Assembly: GCF_014230055.1 (NCBI RefSeq)
Contig: NZ_JACHVA010000075.1
Coordinates: 1 to 64,000, forward strand
DNA: 64,000 nt
Direction of reading: 5' to 3'
DNA from: Puniceicoccus vermicola
GTDB lineage: Bacteria > Verrucomicrobiota > Verrucomicrobiia > Opitutales > Puniceicoccaceae
Made by a program: the position numbers and the translations under genes. The notes beneath the pieces are model-generated. The model did not search any database, was not told where the DNA came from, and worked only from the letters and a program-made list of their open reading frames with translations. How positions within the stretch are numbered: position 1 is the first letter of the stretch; each line of letters starts with the position of its first letter. Below are positions 8,059 to 17,816 of the stretch, piece by piece.

Positions 8059-10203
8059 ATGTCTGCTCATTATCATACCCAGCACGCGCCGATGGGCGCT
8101 TTTGCGAGTTTCACGATTGGTCTTCCACAATCCCGTGGGGGAATGGGACAGTCGTTGTCCGGCCCGGCGGATCAGGATGTCTTTGCCGGCTACCGGAAGC
8201 TTGGTGGTGAAGGCGCCGCAGATGAAAAGTGGCAATTACTTCCGTTTTACATTGAGCCTGATGTGCCGGCTGCGGCTGCTTATACCAGTGAGTTTGCCGA
8301 GGAAGGGGCGGCCGACGAGGATGCACCGGTCATGTTAGACGCGGACGAAGTGAAGCGCGAGCTTCGCTGGGCCAGTGACATCTGGTCGCATGACGGCTTT
8401 GAATTGAAGATCTATTCGCCCTTTGGGCGTACGGAATCGCCGGAAACCTTATCAGAGGAGGTTGCACGTCTGGCCTTTGCCCCAGTGGTGCAGTTGGAGG
8501 TGGGCTTTGACAATCGAACTAGCTCTAAGGCGGTCGAACTGGTCTTTGGACTCGGACATGCGGCTCATCAATTGCGTCCTCTTGAGGATACGGCTCCGGA
8601 TCTGGCTGGTTTTGCACTGGGTCGGGGAATGGGCTTTGCGGCAGATCCGGAAATGATTGATCGTCGTTTACAAGCGCTGAGTATATTTTATCCAAAGGCA
8701 TGTACGGACCATCGGGGGCTGCACTTGCTCGGCCCGGAAGGCGCGGTGGTGTTTCGGGTTGGAGCTGGTGAGCAGGCAAGCTTTCCGGTTTCGTTAGGAT
8801 TTTATCAGAGTGGGGTCATGACCACTGGTCTAACGGCGTCCTACTATTACACGAAGCTTTTCGACGATTTGGAATCGGTGTTGCGGCATGGTCTTGCCCA
8901 GCACGCATACTATCGTGAGCAAGCGGAAAATCGCGATGCGGAACTGGCGAGAGCCGATTGGCTGAACGCTGACCAGAAGTGGTTGATTGCGCAGGCCACC
9001 CACAGCTACTGGGGTAGCACGGAACTGCTTTGGGACGAGACGGAGAAAAAGCCACTCTGGGTGGTTAACGAAGGGGAGTATCGTATGATCAACACCTTCG
9101 ACCTGACTATCGACCATGTGTTTTTCGAGCTAGATTGGCAGCCCTGGGTGGTGAAAAACACTTTGGATCTCTTTGTGGAACGTTACTCCTTTCGTGACAG
9201 CCTGAATGTGCCCGAAGGTATCGATACCGACGGTGGGATTTCCTTTGTCCACGATATGGGGGTGATGGATCAGTTTACGCTGCCGGGAACTTCCTGCTAC
9301 GAGTGTGGTCAGATTACGGGCTGTTTCTCGCAAATGACGATGGAGCAACTGATCAACTGGGTCTGCTGTGCTGGCACTTATGTGCTGGCGACCGAGGACC
9401 GCGAGTGGTTGCAGGCCAAGCGGGCGACTTTCATCGCCTGCGCCGAAAGCCTGTTGCGCCGGGATCATCCTGATGCGGATCTACGCACGGGGTTGCTCAA
9501 ATTCGACAGTGATCGTTGTGGTCCGGACGGCGCGGAGATCACAACTTACGACTCACTTGATGTTTCTCTGGGGCAGGCGCGCAACAATCTGTATATTTCT
9601 GTCAAAGCCTACGCGGCATGGTCGCTGTTGGAAAAAGTTTTTGCTGAGGCGGCATTGGGCGAGACCGAATGGCAGGCCCAAGCTGTCGCCGCGACGGATC
9701 GGGCGGCTGGCGCGATCGCGGCCAAGTTTGAAACTGACTGCGGCATGTTCCCTGCTGTCTTCGAGGACGGTAATCGTTCCCGTATTCTGCCTGCAGTAGA
9801 AGGCCTTGTCTTTCCGCACTACCTCGGCCTCGTGGACGGGCTGAAGACGCGTCATGCGGAGCTCTTCGACAAGCTGGGGCAGCATATGCAGAATGTATTG
9901 CAACGAGGGGTCTGCCTCGATGCCAAGACGGGAGCTTGGAAAATCTCCAGTACGAGCAAGAATTCTTGGTTCAGCAAAATCGCGATTTCTCAGCACGTTC
10001 TTCGTTCAGTTTTTCCCGGCTTGGAAGTTGCCTCTGAAGCTGGCGCACCTGCCGATGCCGTGCACGCAAGGATGCAGCAAACGGCCGTGATCGGACAGTA
10101 CGCCATGGTCGATCAGGTCAATGTGACCGATGTGGTGTCAATGGGCAGTCGTTATTATCCAAGGATTGTGACGAGTTGTCTTTGGTTGCGAGAGGGAAAA
10201 TAA
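8059..10203 (+). CDS. Glycoside hydrolase family 52 beta-xylosidase
   Basis: 714 residues, the size of known GH52 enzymes. The N-terminus HYHTQHAPMGAFASFTIG is the family signature (HHSPxGAFASFTLG in Geobacillus enzymes). NTFDLTIDHVFFELDWQPW (about 344-362) should hold the nucleophile, by motif E357. TYDSLDVSLGQARNNLY (about 496-512) should hold the acid/base, D498 or D501. GH52 enzymes are retaining exo-beta-1,4-xylosidases that release xylose from xylo-oligosaccharides. No signal peptide is present, so it is cytoplasmic and acts on imported oligosaccharides. A decayed paralogue lies directly upstream. A hairpin follows the stop. Start chosen because the homology begins immediately after it. 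Confidence 0.93.
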   Translation: MSAHYHTQHAPMGAFASFTIGLPQSRGGMGQSLSGPADQDVFAGYRKLGGEGAADEKWQLLPFYIEPDVPAAAAYTSEFAEEGAADEDAPVMLDADEVKRELRWASDIWSHDGFELKIYSPFGRTESPETLSEEVARLAFAPVVQLEVGFDNRTSSKAVELVFGLGHAAHQLRPLEDTAPDLAGFALGRGMGFAADPEMIDRRLQALSIFYPKACTDHRGLHLLGPEGAVVFRVGAGEQASFPVSLGFYQSGVMTTGLTASYYYTKLFDDLESVLRHGLAQHAYYREQAENRDAELARADWLNADQKWLIAQATHSYWGSTELLWDETEKKPLWVVNEGEYRMINTFDLTIDHVFFELDWQPWVVKNTLDLFVERYSFRDSLNVPEGIDTDGGISFVHDMGVMDQFTLPGTSCYECGQITGCFSQMTMEQLINWVCCAGTYVLATEDREWLQAKRATFIACAESLLRRDHPDADLRTGLLKFDSDRCGPDGAEITTYDSLDVSLGQARNNLYISVKAYAAWSLLEKVFAEAALGETEWQAQAVAATDRAAGAIAAKFETDCGMFPAVFEDGNRSRILPAVEGLVFPHYLGLVDGLKTRHAELFDKLGQHMQNVLQRGVCLDAKTGAWKISSTSKNSWFSKIAISQHVLRSVFPGLEVASEAGAPADAVHARMQQTAVIGQYAMVDQVNVTDVVSMGSRYYPRIVTSCLWLREGK

Positions 10204-10211
10204 TAGAGCAA

Positions 10212-10249
10212 ATGTAACGATCGTATAGCTAGCTGGCGATCGCTTACAT
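10212..10249 (+). terminator. Hairpin downstream of GH52, possible terminator
   Basis: ATGTAACGATCG pairs with CGATCGCTTACAT across a 13-nt loop with one bulge. It starts 9 bp after the GH52 stop. There is no clean T tract, so termination is only a possibility. Confidence 0.4.
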
Positions 10250-10465
10250 GACTTTGGATAATTATGATACACTCTTGAAGGTGGAGGGTGCCTGCGTCTG
10301 GGATGTGAGGATGGGATATCTATTCCGGTGAATGGTTTGAGAAGTGAAGACGCCAGAGCCTGGTCGAGGAGGCAATTAGTTTGAGGCCGACGCGGAAAGG
10401 GACATAGCCGACGTTGTAGGCTCGGAAATACACCTGATTCCAACCTGATTTGAGGGTAACTGACT

Positions 10466-10661
10466 TATACCGAATTTAGTAAGGTTTGACCGTTATGGTG
10501 CAGCACAGAATCGAAGCAGCGTAAGGCGCAGGGATCTGATTCGTATCGAGATACGCTCCGATCCCTGCAACGCCGCGACCTTCGATTCTGGGCGCATCCC
10601 CCTCGCTCAGGCTCATTTCTCATCCCGCCATAACTATCAAAACTTCCTAAATTCGGTATTA
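10466..10661. mobile_element. MITE-like element, copy A (about 196 bp)
   Basis: The element has perfect terminal repeats TACCGAATTTAG / CTAAATTCGGTA, extended inward as a long imperfect inverted repeat (left GTTTGACCGTTATGG, right inverted TTTTGATAGTTATGG). The centre contains a strong hairpin with arms GCAGGGATC and GATCCCTGC. It encodes nothing. Two more copies are at 17022-17195 and 38178-38288. The ends resemble the right end of the IS630-type transposase gene at the window start, which suggests that such a transposase mobilises it. Confidence 0.85.
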
Positions 10662-10663
10662 GA

Positions 10664-10862
10664 GGACAATTTTCGGGTGTACATATCTGGATCATTTCCG
10701 TAATCCTGCTCGGGGTCTTCCAGATTAAGCGGCTCACCGTTGAGCGACCAGCGGATATAAGTCATGAAGTGTCCTTGGAGTTCGAAATCAATCGGCATTT
10801 CTTCAGGCGAATAGATCCAAGTGGCGCCATACCAGACCTGAGCGCCGTTGCCGAGGACGATG
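10664..10862 (-). pseudogene. Unidentified protein-coding remnant
   Basis: The minus-strand frame gives a protein-like peptide containing QVWYGATWIYSPEEMPIDFE and LNLEDPEQDYGNDPDMYT. It then runs straight into MITE copy A, which ends it. Upstream it meets the AraC remnant on the opposite strand. There is no start codon of its own before that junction. I do not recognise the family; it reads like a piece of a larger carbohydrate-related protein. Confidence 0.35.
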
Positions 10863-10993
10863 CACGGGTCGGAGAAATTGGAGAAAGGGTAGGGTGGTCT
10901 GATCCCAAGCGATTTGCGGAGAATTTTCGTCGGCACTTCGGAATGAAAGCGAGTGAGTATCGGAGGCGGATGCTAGGACGGGATCGATGTTGA
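10855..10993 (+). pseudogene. C-terminal fragment of an AraC-family regulator
   Basis: The frame encodes VGEIGERVGWSDPKRFAENF followed by RRHFGMKASEYRRR. This is the second helix-turn-helix of AraC/XylS regulators (family pattern IAxxVGFxDxxxFxxxFKRxxGxSPxEYRR). Only this last about 40 residues survive. The ligand domain and first HTH are absent, and the sequence before about 10855 fits a minus-strand remnant instead. It is a gene scrap left by rearrangement beside MITE copy A. Confidence 0.65.
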
Positions 10994-11265
10994 GCCGGAG
11001 GGTGGCTTTCGGCACATGCGAAAACAAGTAGGGCTTTCTTTGTAGATATTTTCATTGTGGATATCTGGTTGGAATTCGTTTGAGACCACACAGTTGTCCA
11101 GGGAGGATAACCTGAGGGATTCGGCGAAGAGTTTATACTTTTGTAAGCTGAAGGTATAAATTCAGTGACTGTGGTTGACGCATTTTCGTTATAGAATGCA
11201 CCTTTTGCGCGTTTACTGTTGGAACGTAAACCTCGGAAAAAGTTCGATAATTTGAATGAGGCCGT

Positions 11266-11280
11266 TTTGACTATGTCAAA
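11266..11280. promoter_or_regulatory. Palindromic operator-like site TTTGAC-TAT-GTCAAA
   Basis: A perfect 6-bp inverted repeat around a 3-bp centre. A second, nearly identical site is 260 bp downstream, and both lie upstream of the beta-helix gene. This pattern is compatible with a dimeric regulator binding two sites. Confidence 0.45.
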
Positions 11281-11526
11281 TAGTTGTAATCGTTTTTTAT
11301 GGCTCGGTCGTTAGCACCGATCTGGACCTTGTTCAGAGAAATAGGGGTTCTATTGAGCACTTTGGAGGGCAGAGTTCTTGGTTTATGCCTCGTAGTGAAA
11401 ACGTTTTTTTAGTAGCTGACAGCCATTGAGTTTTCTCCAGGCTTTTGGGGCTGTCGGGGGTGGGATCAGCACTTGGGCTGCTTGTTTTGCGGAGATTTCG
11501 GATGGCGTGAAGTATTTTTATTTATA

Positions 11527-11538
11527 TTGACATAGTCA
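11527..11538. promoter_or_regulatory. Second operator-like site TTGAC-ATA-GTCA
   Basis: Shares the 12-mer TTGACATAGTCA with the reverse complement of the site at 11266-11280. It lies about 100 bp before the ATG at 11638. It could also serve as a -35-like element; the sequence alone does not distinguish these. Confidence 0.4.
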
Positions 11539-11637
11539 GATGGGTTGTCTCAGTTTTCCGTCACTTTCTGGTGCTTGCGTTCAAGTTCGACTCTAGACGC
11601 GAGGCTTCATCAATCACCCTACAGCCCCAATTTATCC

Positions 11638-14600
11638 ATGAATCATAGGATGACTCATCGCCTGGCGACTGCTTGCTGCGTGTTACTATCACTCACTTTG
11701 GTGGCTTCTGCTGTCGAAGTTTTACAAAACCCGGGCTTTGAGTCCGGCACTTCTCAATGGTCTGGCATTTCTCTGGAGACGATCGAAGTTTATTCGGGCT
11801 CACAATCCGGTAGGATCAACCAAACCTCCTTTTGGCGGATGATTGGGCAGTCGGTTGATTGTGAACCGGGTCAAATCATGTCTTTCGGCGGCTACCTGAA
11901 AAGTGAGGATATTGTTACGAGTGGCGGGGGGATTCGGGTGACCTTTTATGATTCGGGGAATCAGGCGATTTCCACGATTTCAGCAGGCAGCGTGTCTGGC
12001 ACGCAGGATTGGACCTACTGTGAAAATACGGTTCTCGTTCCTACCGCGACGGATTATGCAGTCATTCAACTATATGTAGGGCAAAGTCATTCGACTTACG
12101 GGCAGGTCTACTTCGATGACCTCTTTTGTGACCTATTTTCGCACAAGGAGGTAATCATCAACGCGAACGGCGGTTTTGAAAATGGGTTTGCTGGTTGGCA
12201 TAAAGGCCATGCGAGTTCCAGTAGCAATGCTTACGAGGGAGTGAACGCTTCGGCCATTACGCATGGCAGTTTCTGGAAAAATTCCTGGTATGAGTTTGAT
12301 TGCGACCCCTCGAAGGAGTATGCGGTCTCTTTTGCGGCAGCTTCGGAGAATGCCACATCGAGTGGAATCATCCAGATTCGTTATTACGATTCCAGTGATT
12401 CGCCAATATCAGCCGATGTTTTACTTTCCCTCAGCGGAACCAACGCTTTTGCGGTCTACTACGCGGATGGCATCTACCCACCAGTAGGTGCGGATTATGC
12501 ACGCTTTTATTTTTCCGCAGCCAAGCCAGGAGCGGGCATTTCTTATCTCGATGATGTCTTGATTTCCACAGATGCATACGAGTCTAGTCTCGTATCGCCG
12601 AACTTTATTGATCAAGCACTCACTAATTTGACGCCAGACCCTGGTATGGAAAATGGTGTCTCGGATTGGAGCGGGGGCGCAAACGTTGAAACAACTGTTG
12701 TGGCTACTGGCCTTCAGGCGGCTAGATTCGACGGAGCGAGCTTTTATAAATCGTATTCTCATGATTTGATTCCAGCAGACGAGGGCACTTATTATATACT
12801 TTCGGTACTCGCTGCGATCGAGAATGTTTCCATTAGCCCGTCGATAAAAATTTCATTTTTCGCTGCGGATGGAACGACGAAATTGGGCGATACCGACAAT
12901 ATTATCGATATTGAGGGTACGGCTCCATACCGAGCCTTTTCCAGTCCTTACTATCTGTCACCAGCTGGAACTGCATATTTGAAAATTTCAATTTCGTTTC
13001 CAAAAGAGAATTCGGGCGCGAGACTTTACTTGGATGAAGTGAATCTCTACGAATCAGAGAACCTGTCTGTTCGCTTAGTGCCGACTTATCAATCGGTTGG
13101 GGTGTATATTAGTCGCGAGGAACAGATTGCCAATGAAGTGGCGCACGTCTACTATCGAGAGACGGGCACGACGCAGTGGTATGAAGCCTACAAGCCGGAG
13201 TTCGACGCCACTCGTGGTGAGTATCGCAGCAGTATTGTCGGGCTGAATGAAGCGACTGATTACGAGGTGCAAGTTGTGCTGGAAGCCGATGGTATAAAGT
13301 TTGATGAAGCGGGTGCCCTAGTGGCTACTTGGGATTCTACCCCAACCATTGCGCAGACCATTTCAGTTGCCAGTCTCTATACGGGTGGGCAACTCCTGAT
13401 TGAAGATATGCATGGTGAGCCCGATGGATGGATCAAGATTGTGGGCACCGGATCGAACGATATCGATGGGGGCTATGCGGATGATATTGCTTTGAGAGTT
13501 CTCAACAGCAGCTACTTGATTTTTGAGGGTATCGAAATTGAGGGCGGTCGTCGTCACGCGGTGCAGGTGCAGATGTCTGATCAGATTCGTATCGTTGATT
13601 GCGAAATGTCGGGTTGGGCGCGCCAGCCAAATTACATGGGAGGAGTCTACTCTTATGAGACGCTCGAGGATAAGAATAAGGGGAAGAAGTTTGCGATCAA
13701 CAAAGATGCGGGCGTGCATCTGTATGAGAGTTCACGTGTGACGGTAGAGCGTTGCTATATGCACGACCCGCGGACATCCGCCAACAATTGGGAGGGCCGC
13801 AAGCATCCTGCAGGTCCAAGCGCGATCTATGTTCAGAACATTACGGGAACCAGCAGTAAGATAATGAAAGGCAATTTCGTTGTCCGCTACAATGATTTGA
13901 TTGGTAGTGATGAAATCCGTTGGAACGATGTTATCGAGGGCGAAAACAACAACCAAGAACGTGGTTCCTTCTATCGCGACAGTGATATCTATGGCAATAT
14001 GTTGGCTTTCGCTAATGATGACTCCACCGAATTGGATGGTGGGCAAATGAATATCCGATTCTTTGGTAATCGTATCGAGAGTTGTTATGTTGGGTTAAGT
14101 CTAGCGCCGTGTATTGTCGGTCCGTCGTACGTCTATCAGAACCTTATGTTTAACCAAGGGGACGACCGAAACAGTTGCTTCTCTATTGTTAAATTGGGTG
14201 GGGGGACGACCTACTCGAAGGGCAAAAGTTTCTTCTTCAACAACACGATTCATGGAAAGGGCAATGGCTTGACGAGTGTCCGCTTTGGGGATGATTCCAA
14301 CTACTCCATGTTTCTGGGTCAGACCCGCAATAATATCATTCGCACGACCAACTCGAATCCCAAGTACAATAGGACGATACGCGATGAGGAACAGAACCCT
14401 TGGAATGATTTCGACTACGATAACTTGTCAACTCAAGGCAGTTCCACGGCGAGTACGGAATATGCCGCGGGCCAGGAAGCTAATGGGATACTCGACGACG
14501 CGCCGACCTTCGTCAACGCGGCTGTCGGCGACTTCCGCCTCGCGAGTGGTTCATCAGGTATTGATGATGGCCTGGGTTTGCCCAACTTCGCTGACCAATA

Positions 14601-14982
14601 TCTAGGTAATGCTCCAGACCAGGGCGCTATCGAACATGGTGACAGCTCGATGTTTCCCATCCGTCCCATTGCAATTCATGCTGACAAATACTTTGTTGAA
14701 CTGACTGGCGTCGCTGGTGGCTCTACGACACCAGTCGATGTGACGTTGACAACGGGTACGCTCAGTAGCCCGCTGGGCTACGAGGTCCGCATGAATAATA
14801 CCGTGGATTGGCTCAGCGTGGCTCCCGCAACTGGCACTCTCTCTGCGCACAGCACTGAGTCGCTGACGCTGACTCTGCAAACTGCAGGCTTGAGTGCCGG
14901 AGATAAGCTAGAAGCGACCATTTTGGTTAAACTGGAGAACGGCTTCTCTGTTCCCATTACTGTCAATGCTGAAGCCCTCTAA
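11638..14982 (+). CDS. Secreted parallel beta-helix protein with N-terminal carbohydrate-binding modules
   Basis: I start at ATG 11638 (MNHRMTHRLATACCVLLSL), which gives a clean signal peptide ending near VASA; 1114 residues. Three similar beta-sandwich modules follow. Each opens with a 'pGFEsG...W.g' pattern (NPGFESGTSQWSG, NGGFENGFAGWHKG, DPGMENGVSDWSGG), typical of CBM4/CBM_4_9-like domains. Next come a fibronectin-III-like segment (about 470-590) and a right-handed parallel beta-helix (about 610-990, with repeated strand-turn ladders such as SYLIFEGIEIEGG and SDQIRIVDCEMSG). The C-terminal domain resembles BACON/Ig folds. The beta-helix suggests a polysaccharide lyase or hydrolase, but I cannot assign catalytic residues. 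Confidence 0.85.
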   Translation: MNHRMTHRLATACCVLLSLTLVASAVEVLQNPGFESGTSQWSGISLETIEVYSGSQSGRINQTSFWRMIGQSVDCEPGQIMSFGGYLKSEDIVTSGGGIRVTFYDSGNQAISTISAGSVSGTQDWTYCENTVLVPTATDYAVIQLYVGQSHSTYGQVYFDDLFCDLFSHKEVIINANGGFENGFAGWHKGHASSSSNAYEGVNASAITHGSFWKNSWYEFDCDPSKEYAVSFAAASENATSSGIIQIRYYDSSDSPISADVLLSLSGTNAFAVYYADGIYPPVGADYARFYFSAAKPGAGISYLDDVLISTDAYESSLVSPNFIDQALTNLTPDPGMENGVSDWSGGANVETTVVATGLQAARFDGASFYKSYSHDLIPADEGTYYILSVLAAIENVSISPSIKISFFAADGTTKLGDTDNIIDIEGTAPYRAFSSPYYLSPAGTAYLKISISFPKENSGARLYLDEVNLYESENLSVRLVPTYQSVGVYISREEQIANEVAHVYYRETGTTQWYEAYKPEFDATRGEYRSSIVGLNEATDYEVQVVLEADGIKFDEAGALVATWDSTPTIAQTISVASLYTGGQLLIEDMHGEPDGWIKIVGTGSNDIDGGYADDIALRVLNSSYLIFEGIEIEGGRRHAVQVQMSDQIRIVDCEMSGWARQPNYMGGVYSYETLEDKNKGKKFAINKDAGVHLYESSRVTVERCYMHDPRTSANNWEGRKHPAGPSAIYVQNITGTSSKIMKGNFVVRYNDLIGSDEIRWNDVIEGENNNQERGSFYRDSDIYGNMLAFANDDSTELDGGQMNIRFFGNRIESCYVGLSLAPCIVGPSYVYQNLMFNQGDDRNSCFSIVKLGGGTTYSKGKSFFFNNTIHGKGNGLTSVRFGDDSNYSMFLGQTRNNIIRTTNSNPKYNRTIRDEEQNPWNDFDYDNLSTQGSSTASTEYAAGQEANGILDDAPTFVNAAVGDFRLASGSSGIDDGLGLPNFADQYLGNAPDQGAIEHGDSSMFPIRPIAIHADKYFVELTGVAGGSTTPVDVTLTTGTLSSPLGYEVRMNNTVDWLSVAPATGTLSAHSTESLTLTLQTAGLSAGDKLEATILVKLENGFSVPITVNAEAL

Positions 14983-15062
14983 ACAAACGTAGTCATTTAA
15001 TCGACTCTCCGTAGTTAGAATGGAGATATATTAAATATTTCAGCCTGACTGTACATTGAATT

Positions 15063-16970
15063 ATGATTCCTATACTCTTTTTTCAGCGCCTTCCAATAGT
15101 GGCACTGAGTTTAACCTCCTTTTGCTCTCCTGACCTCTTCGCCTCTGATTCTGATCTGCGTTTCTACACCCGCGAAGTTAGAATTCAAACGAGTGACTAT
15201 ACCGGGAAGCTTACTCTGTGCCCACTTTATGATGACCGGGAATTAGCGATTACAACTCGTTGGGATGATAGTAATCCGCGTCATTACAGGATGCTGAAAC
15301 TGATGGGTGACTATGGTTTCCATGGAACGCTTTATATGAACCATGGTATGAATGGAGAGAAGTCTTTGGACTTCGATCAACTCAAAGCCCTGGATGCCGA
15401 CTTGGGAGCTCACTCGATGACGCATCCTCGTTTAGCCACGAATCTATCAATCAATCAGATGTTTTGGGAAGTTGCCGAGATTCGGGCAATTCTTGAATCC
15501 GAGCGGGATCAACCGATCAACAGTTATTGTTTTTCCGATGGTAATTTTCGGAACAGAGCCCGGCCCTTTATGCAGGGAGAAATCGCTAAGAGCTTACAAC
15601 GTGTTGGTTATACTCATAATGTCTATGCACGATTCGCCGAAAGCATACCGGATGAACTCGATGCCGTTTCGACGGTTAGTCCTATTTCTGCCGGTGATAA
15701 AAACCCTTCGATGAAGAAGTTCGATCAGCGGTTCGAGCAGATTATGAGCGACCCGAATGAATGGTATGCTGAAGCTCCGTGTGTCTCTATTGGAGTTCAT
15801 GTTTGGCTGTATAATGATGAGAGTTGGGGTGAAATGGAGGAGATTTACAAGAAATACGCCAATCGAGAGAATTGGTGGTATTGTGACCAGTCAGACTATG
15901 CGGCCTATCAAAAACTGTTGAAGCATACCTCATGGGCAGTGACTGATCGGAAGGACAATGAAGTCACCTATGAGATTCGGGTGCCCTATGCATCCGATCT
16001 GGGCTCCAATAGTCCTTTGAGCCTTCGCTTCTCAGTGCCCAATTCCAGAGTCTTCGTAGACGGAGAACTTGTCATGGCTCGGTCTGATGACGAGGGGACC
16101 ATTTTTCATCTGCTGCCTCCTGATTTCGCCCAAATTCCACGGGAAATTTCTTATTTTAGAAATTTGACTAACCAGCCATCGCAACCTGCGGGATCAGCGT
16201 CTGAAACTTCATTAAGAGCGTGGCTTTACCTTGGGGCAAATGATCAACTCCAGTTGCAGATATCGAATCGTTCCTCGGTCTCCGTTGAAGAGGTTCGTCT
16301 CAGTTATATTTTGCCTCCGAAATACGAGAACCCACTGGCCGAGAATTTGGTCGGTATTGCCAGCGGGGAAACCCTCAAGTTGGAGCGACCGCTTAAAGTG
16401 ATTGGGTCCGGCGAATATCTTTGGGGTGTGCCTTACTTGCTGTGTCAGATCGATTACCTCGCCAATGGACAAGCAGAGCGAGTGTTCGTTTCTACTTTTG
16501 ATCAGGCAGTGCAGCCGCCCTATGAGGCCGGGTTTCGAGATGATTCATTCGTTTCGGGAATTTTCACGGATTTGAGTATTTCGGAGAGGGCAGCTGAATT
16601 GTCCGAGCCTGGCGCCGCAAAACTTGCGAGTCTCGCTTGGTATGGACCGACAGAAATGGAACGTCTTATGTATAATCGGTATGTTCTCGCAACGGATTTA
16701 CGACTCAGCGATGAGCTAGAATCTGCCCCATCCGGTGAGCGTTATTATTTCATTATTCGGGAGCTCGTTTCCGATCAAGGGGGAGTGCTGGTTTCAAGGA
16801 GCTTCGCCCGCTTGAAGGGGGTCTATTTGAATGGCCGCAAGGTGCCCAAATCTGAGAGAGGAAATATTCCAATTCAACCGGGACTAAATCGATTCGTGAC
16901 AATTCATAAGGTAAATAATCGGACTGACAGAAAGCGCGATTACTTTACCTATGAAGTTCGCAGTCATTGA
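15063..16970 (+). CDS. Secreted polysaccharide deacetylase (NodB-like, CE4 fold)
   Basis: 635 residues with an N-terminal hydrophobic export signal (about 1-28). The NodB homology region starts at about 60. LAITTRWDDSNPRH supplies the paired aspartates (D68, D69), and LGAHSMTHPRL supplies the H-(S/T)-x3-H-P metal motif (H117, H121). CE4-type enzymes use a metal to remove acetyl groups from polysaccharides. The C-terminal about 300 residues form one or more beta-sandwich domains of unknown role. The gene follows the beta-helix protein by 80 bp on the same strand, consistent with joint attack on one acetylated extracellular polysaccharide. Substrate unknown. Confidence 0.85.
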   Translation: MIPILFFQRLPIVALSLTSFCSPDLFASDSDLRFYTREVRIQTSDYTGKLTLCPLYDDRELAITTRWDDSNPRHYRMLKLMGDYGFHGTLYMNHGMNGEKSLDFDQLKALDADLGAHSMTHPRLATNLSINQMFWEVAEIRAILESERDQPINSYCFSDGNFRNRARPFMQGEIAKSLQRVGYTHNVYARFAESIPDELDAVSTVSPISAGDKNPSMKKFDQRFEQIMSDPNEWYAEAPCVSIGVHVWLYNDESWGEMEEIYKKYANRENWWYCDQSDYAAYQKLLKHTSWAVTDRKDNEVTYEIRVPYASDLGSNSPLSLRFSVPNSRVFVDGELVMARSDDEGTIFHLLPPDFAQIPREISYFRNLTNQPSQPAGSASETSLRAWLYLGANDQLQLQISNRSSVSVEEVRLSYILPPKYENPLAENLVGIASGETLKLERPLKVIGSGEYLWGVPYLLCQIDYLANGQAERVFVSTFDQAVQPPYEAGFRDDSFVSGIFTDLSISERAAELSEPGAAKLASLAWYGPTEMERLMYNRYVLATDLRLSDELESAPSGERYYFIIRELVSDQGGVLVSRSFARLKGVYLNGRKVPKSERGNIPIQPGLNRFVTIHKVNNRTDRKRDYFTYEVRSH

Positions 16971-17021
16971 GGAAGGTCTTCGGTTTCGAAGCGTTTTGAT
17001 GTCGAGTCAGGGTTTAGCTGT

Positions 17022-17195
17022 TATACCGAATTTAGGAGGTTTTGATAGTTATGGCGGGCGGAGAATGAGCCTGAGCGAAGGTCACGGCGTTGCAGGGATC
17101 GGAGCGTATCTCGATGCGAATCCGATCCCTGCGCCTTGCGCTGCTTCGATTCTGCTCTGCACCATAACGGTCAAACCTTACTAAATTCGGTATTA
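17022..17195. mobile_element. MITE-like element, copy B (about 174 bp)
   Basis: Same ends as copy A (TATACCGAATTTAG ... CTAAATTCGGTATTA) but internally inverted relative to it. The left side reads GATAGTTATGGCGG and the right side CCATAACGGTCAAACC. The central hairpin with arms GCAGGGATCGGAGCGTATC and its near-complement is kept. It sits 51 bp after the deacetylase stop. Confidence 0.85.
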
Positions 17196-17816
17196 GGGGA
17201 GGGGCTCATTTATCAGAAATCTGTTAACCTAGTTAGTAGTATTGGGCTCCTTCACATCTCCCCGCAGGGGAGGGGGTAATTTGCTGGAATGTCAGAATTT
17301 GCCAGTTAGAACCTATTGATGATGAGGATTTCTAGATCAAAAGAGAGCCCTCTGTAGATTTCAGCGGTGCCGAGATTGATATTTGATCTGCTTGGTAGAG
17401 GGTAGAACCTAGTTTTTCGGTTCCGCCGGTCGTGAGCCCGCAAAGTGAAAATGATCTAGTATGCTTCCTCGCGGCGACAAATAATATCTTTCTGCGTAAG
17501 GCCGCAGTCGCAGATACTCTGCTCTGGGCCGTTTGTTTTCATCTTTCGATAGGTGGACTCAGGTCCGAGAAATCTCCTTTCGATCAGCTCCCATATTTCG
17601 CAGCTGTGGTTTTCATCTCCTTTGGTTTACTCAATCTCGAATCCACTGAGCGGGAGTTGGGCCATCAGACAATTGGTATGCATCTGTTTCGTGGATTTAT
17701 TGGGAATGAAGCAGTTTCACAGGTAGCACGCACGCCGGATGCGCGATGCTCAAGGAAGCACGGGAAGCCAACCTGTAATCTTTAGTATGTTTGGAGTCGC
17801 CCGGAGTCAGAAAATT
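17196..17816. other. Intergenic region before the AI-2E permease
   Basis: About 620 bp. One plus-strand frame of 117 codons (17432-17785) has no recognisable family, an odd composition and no good ribosome binding site, so I do not call it a gene. A small hairpin CTCCCC-GCA-GGGGAG lies at about 17259-17273. Nothing else was recognised. Confidence 0.4.

Larger units (their letters stand above)
10994..11637. other. Long intergenic region upstream of the beta-helix protein
   Basis: About 640 bp without a convincing gene. It is AT-rich in places and contains two copies of a TTGAC-N3-GTCA palindrome at 11266-11280 and 11527-11538 (listed separately). An in-frame TTG at 11545 extends the downstream gene but adds residues unlike a signal peptide. 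Confidence 0.5.

Noticed and set aside
10466-10661. Short ORFs within the MITE copies with a recurring IPNLGSFDSYGG-type peptide
   Set aside because: The peptide recurs only because the non-coding repeat recurs; there is no start context and the terminal repeats encode its ends.
17432-17785. 117-codon plus-strand ORF before the permease
   Set aside because: No family, no ribosome binding site, and its end overlaps the permease leader; not enough to call a gene.
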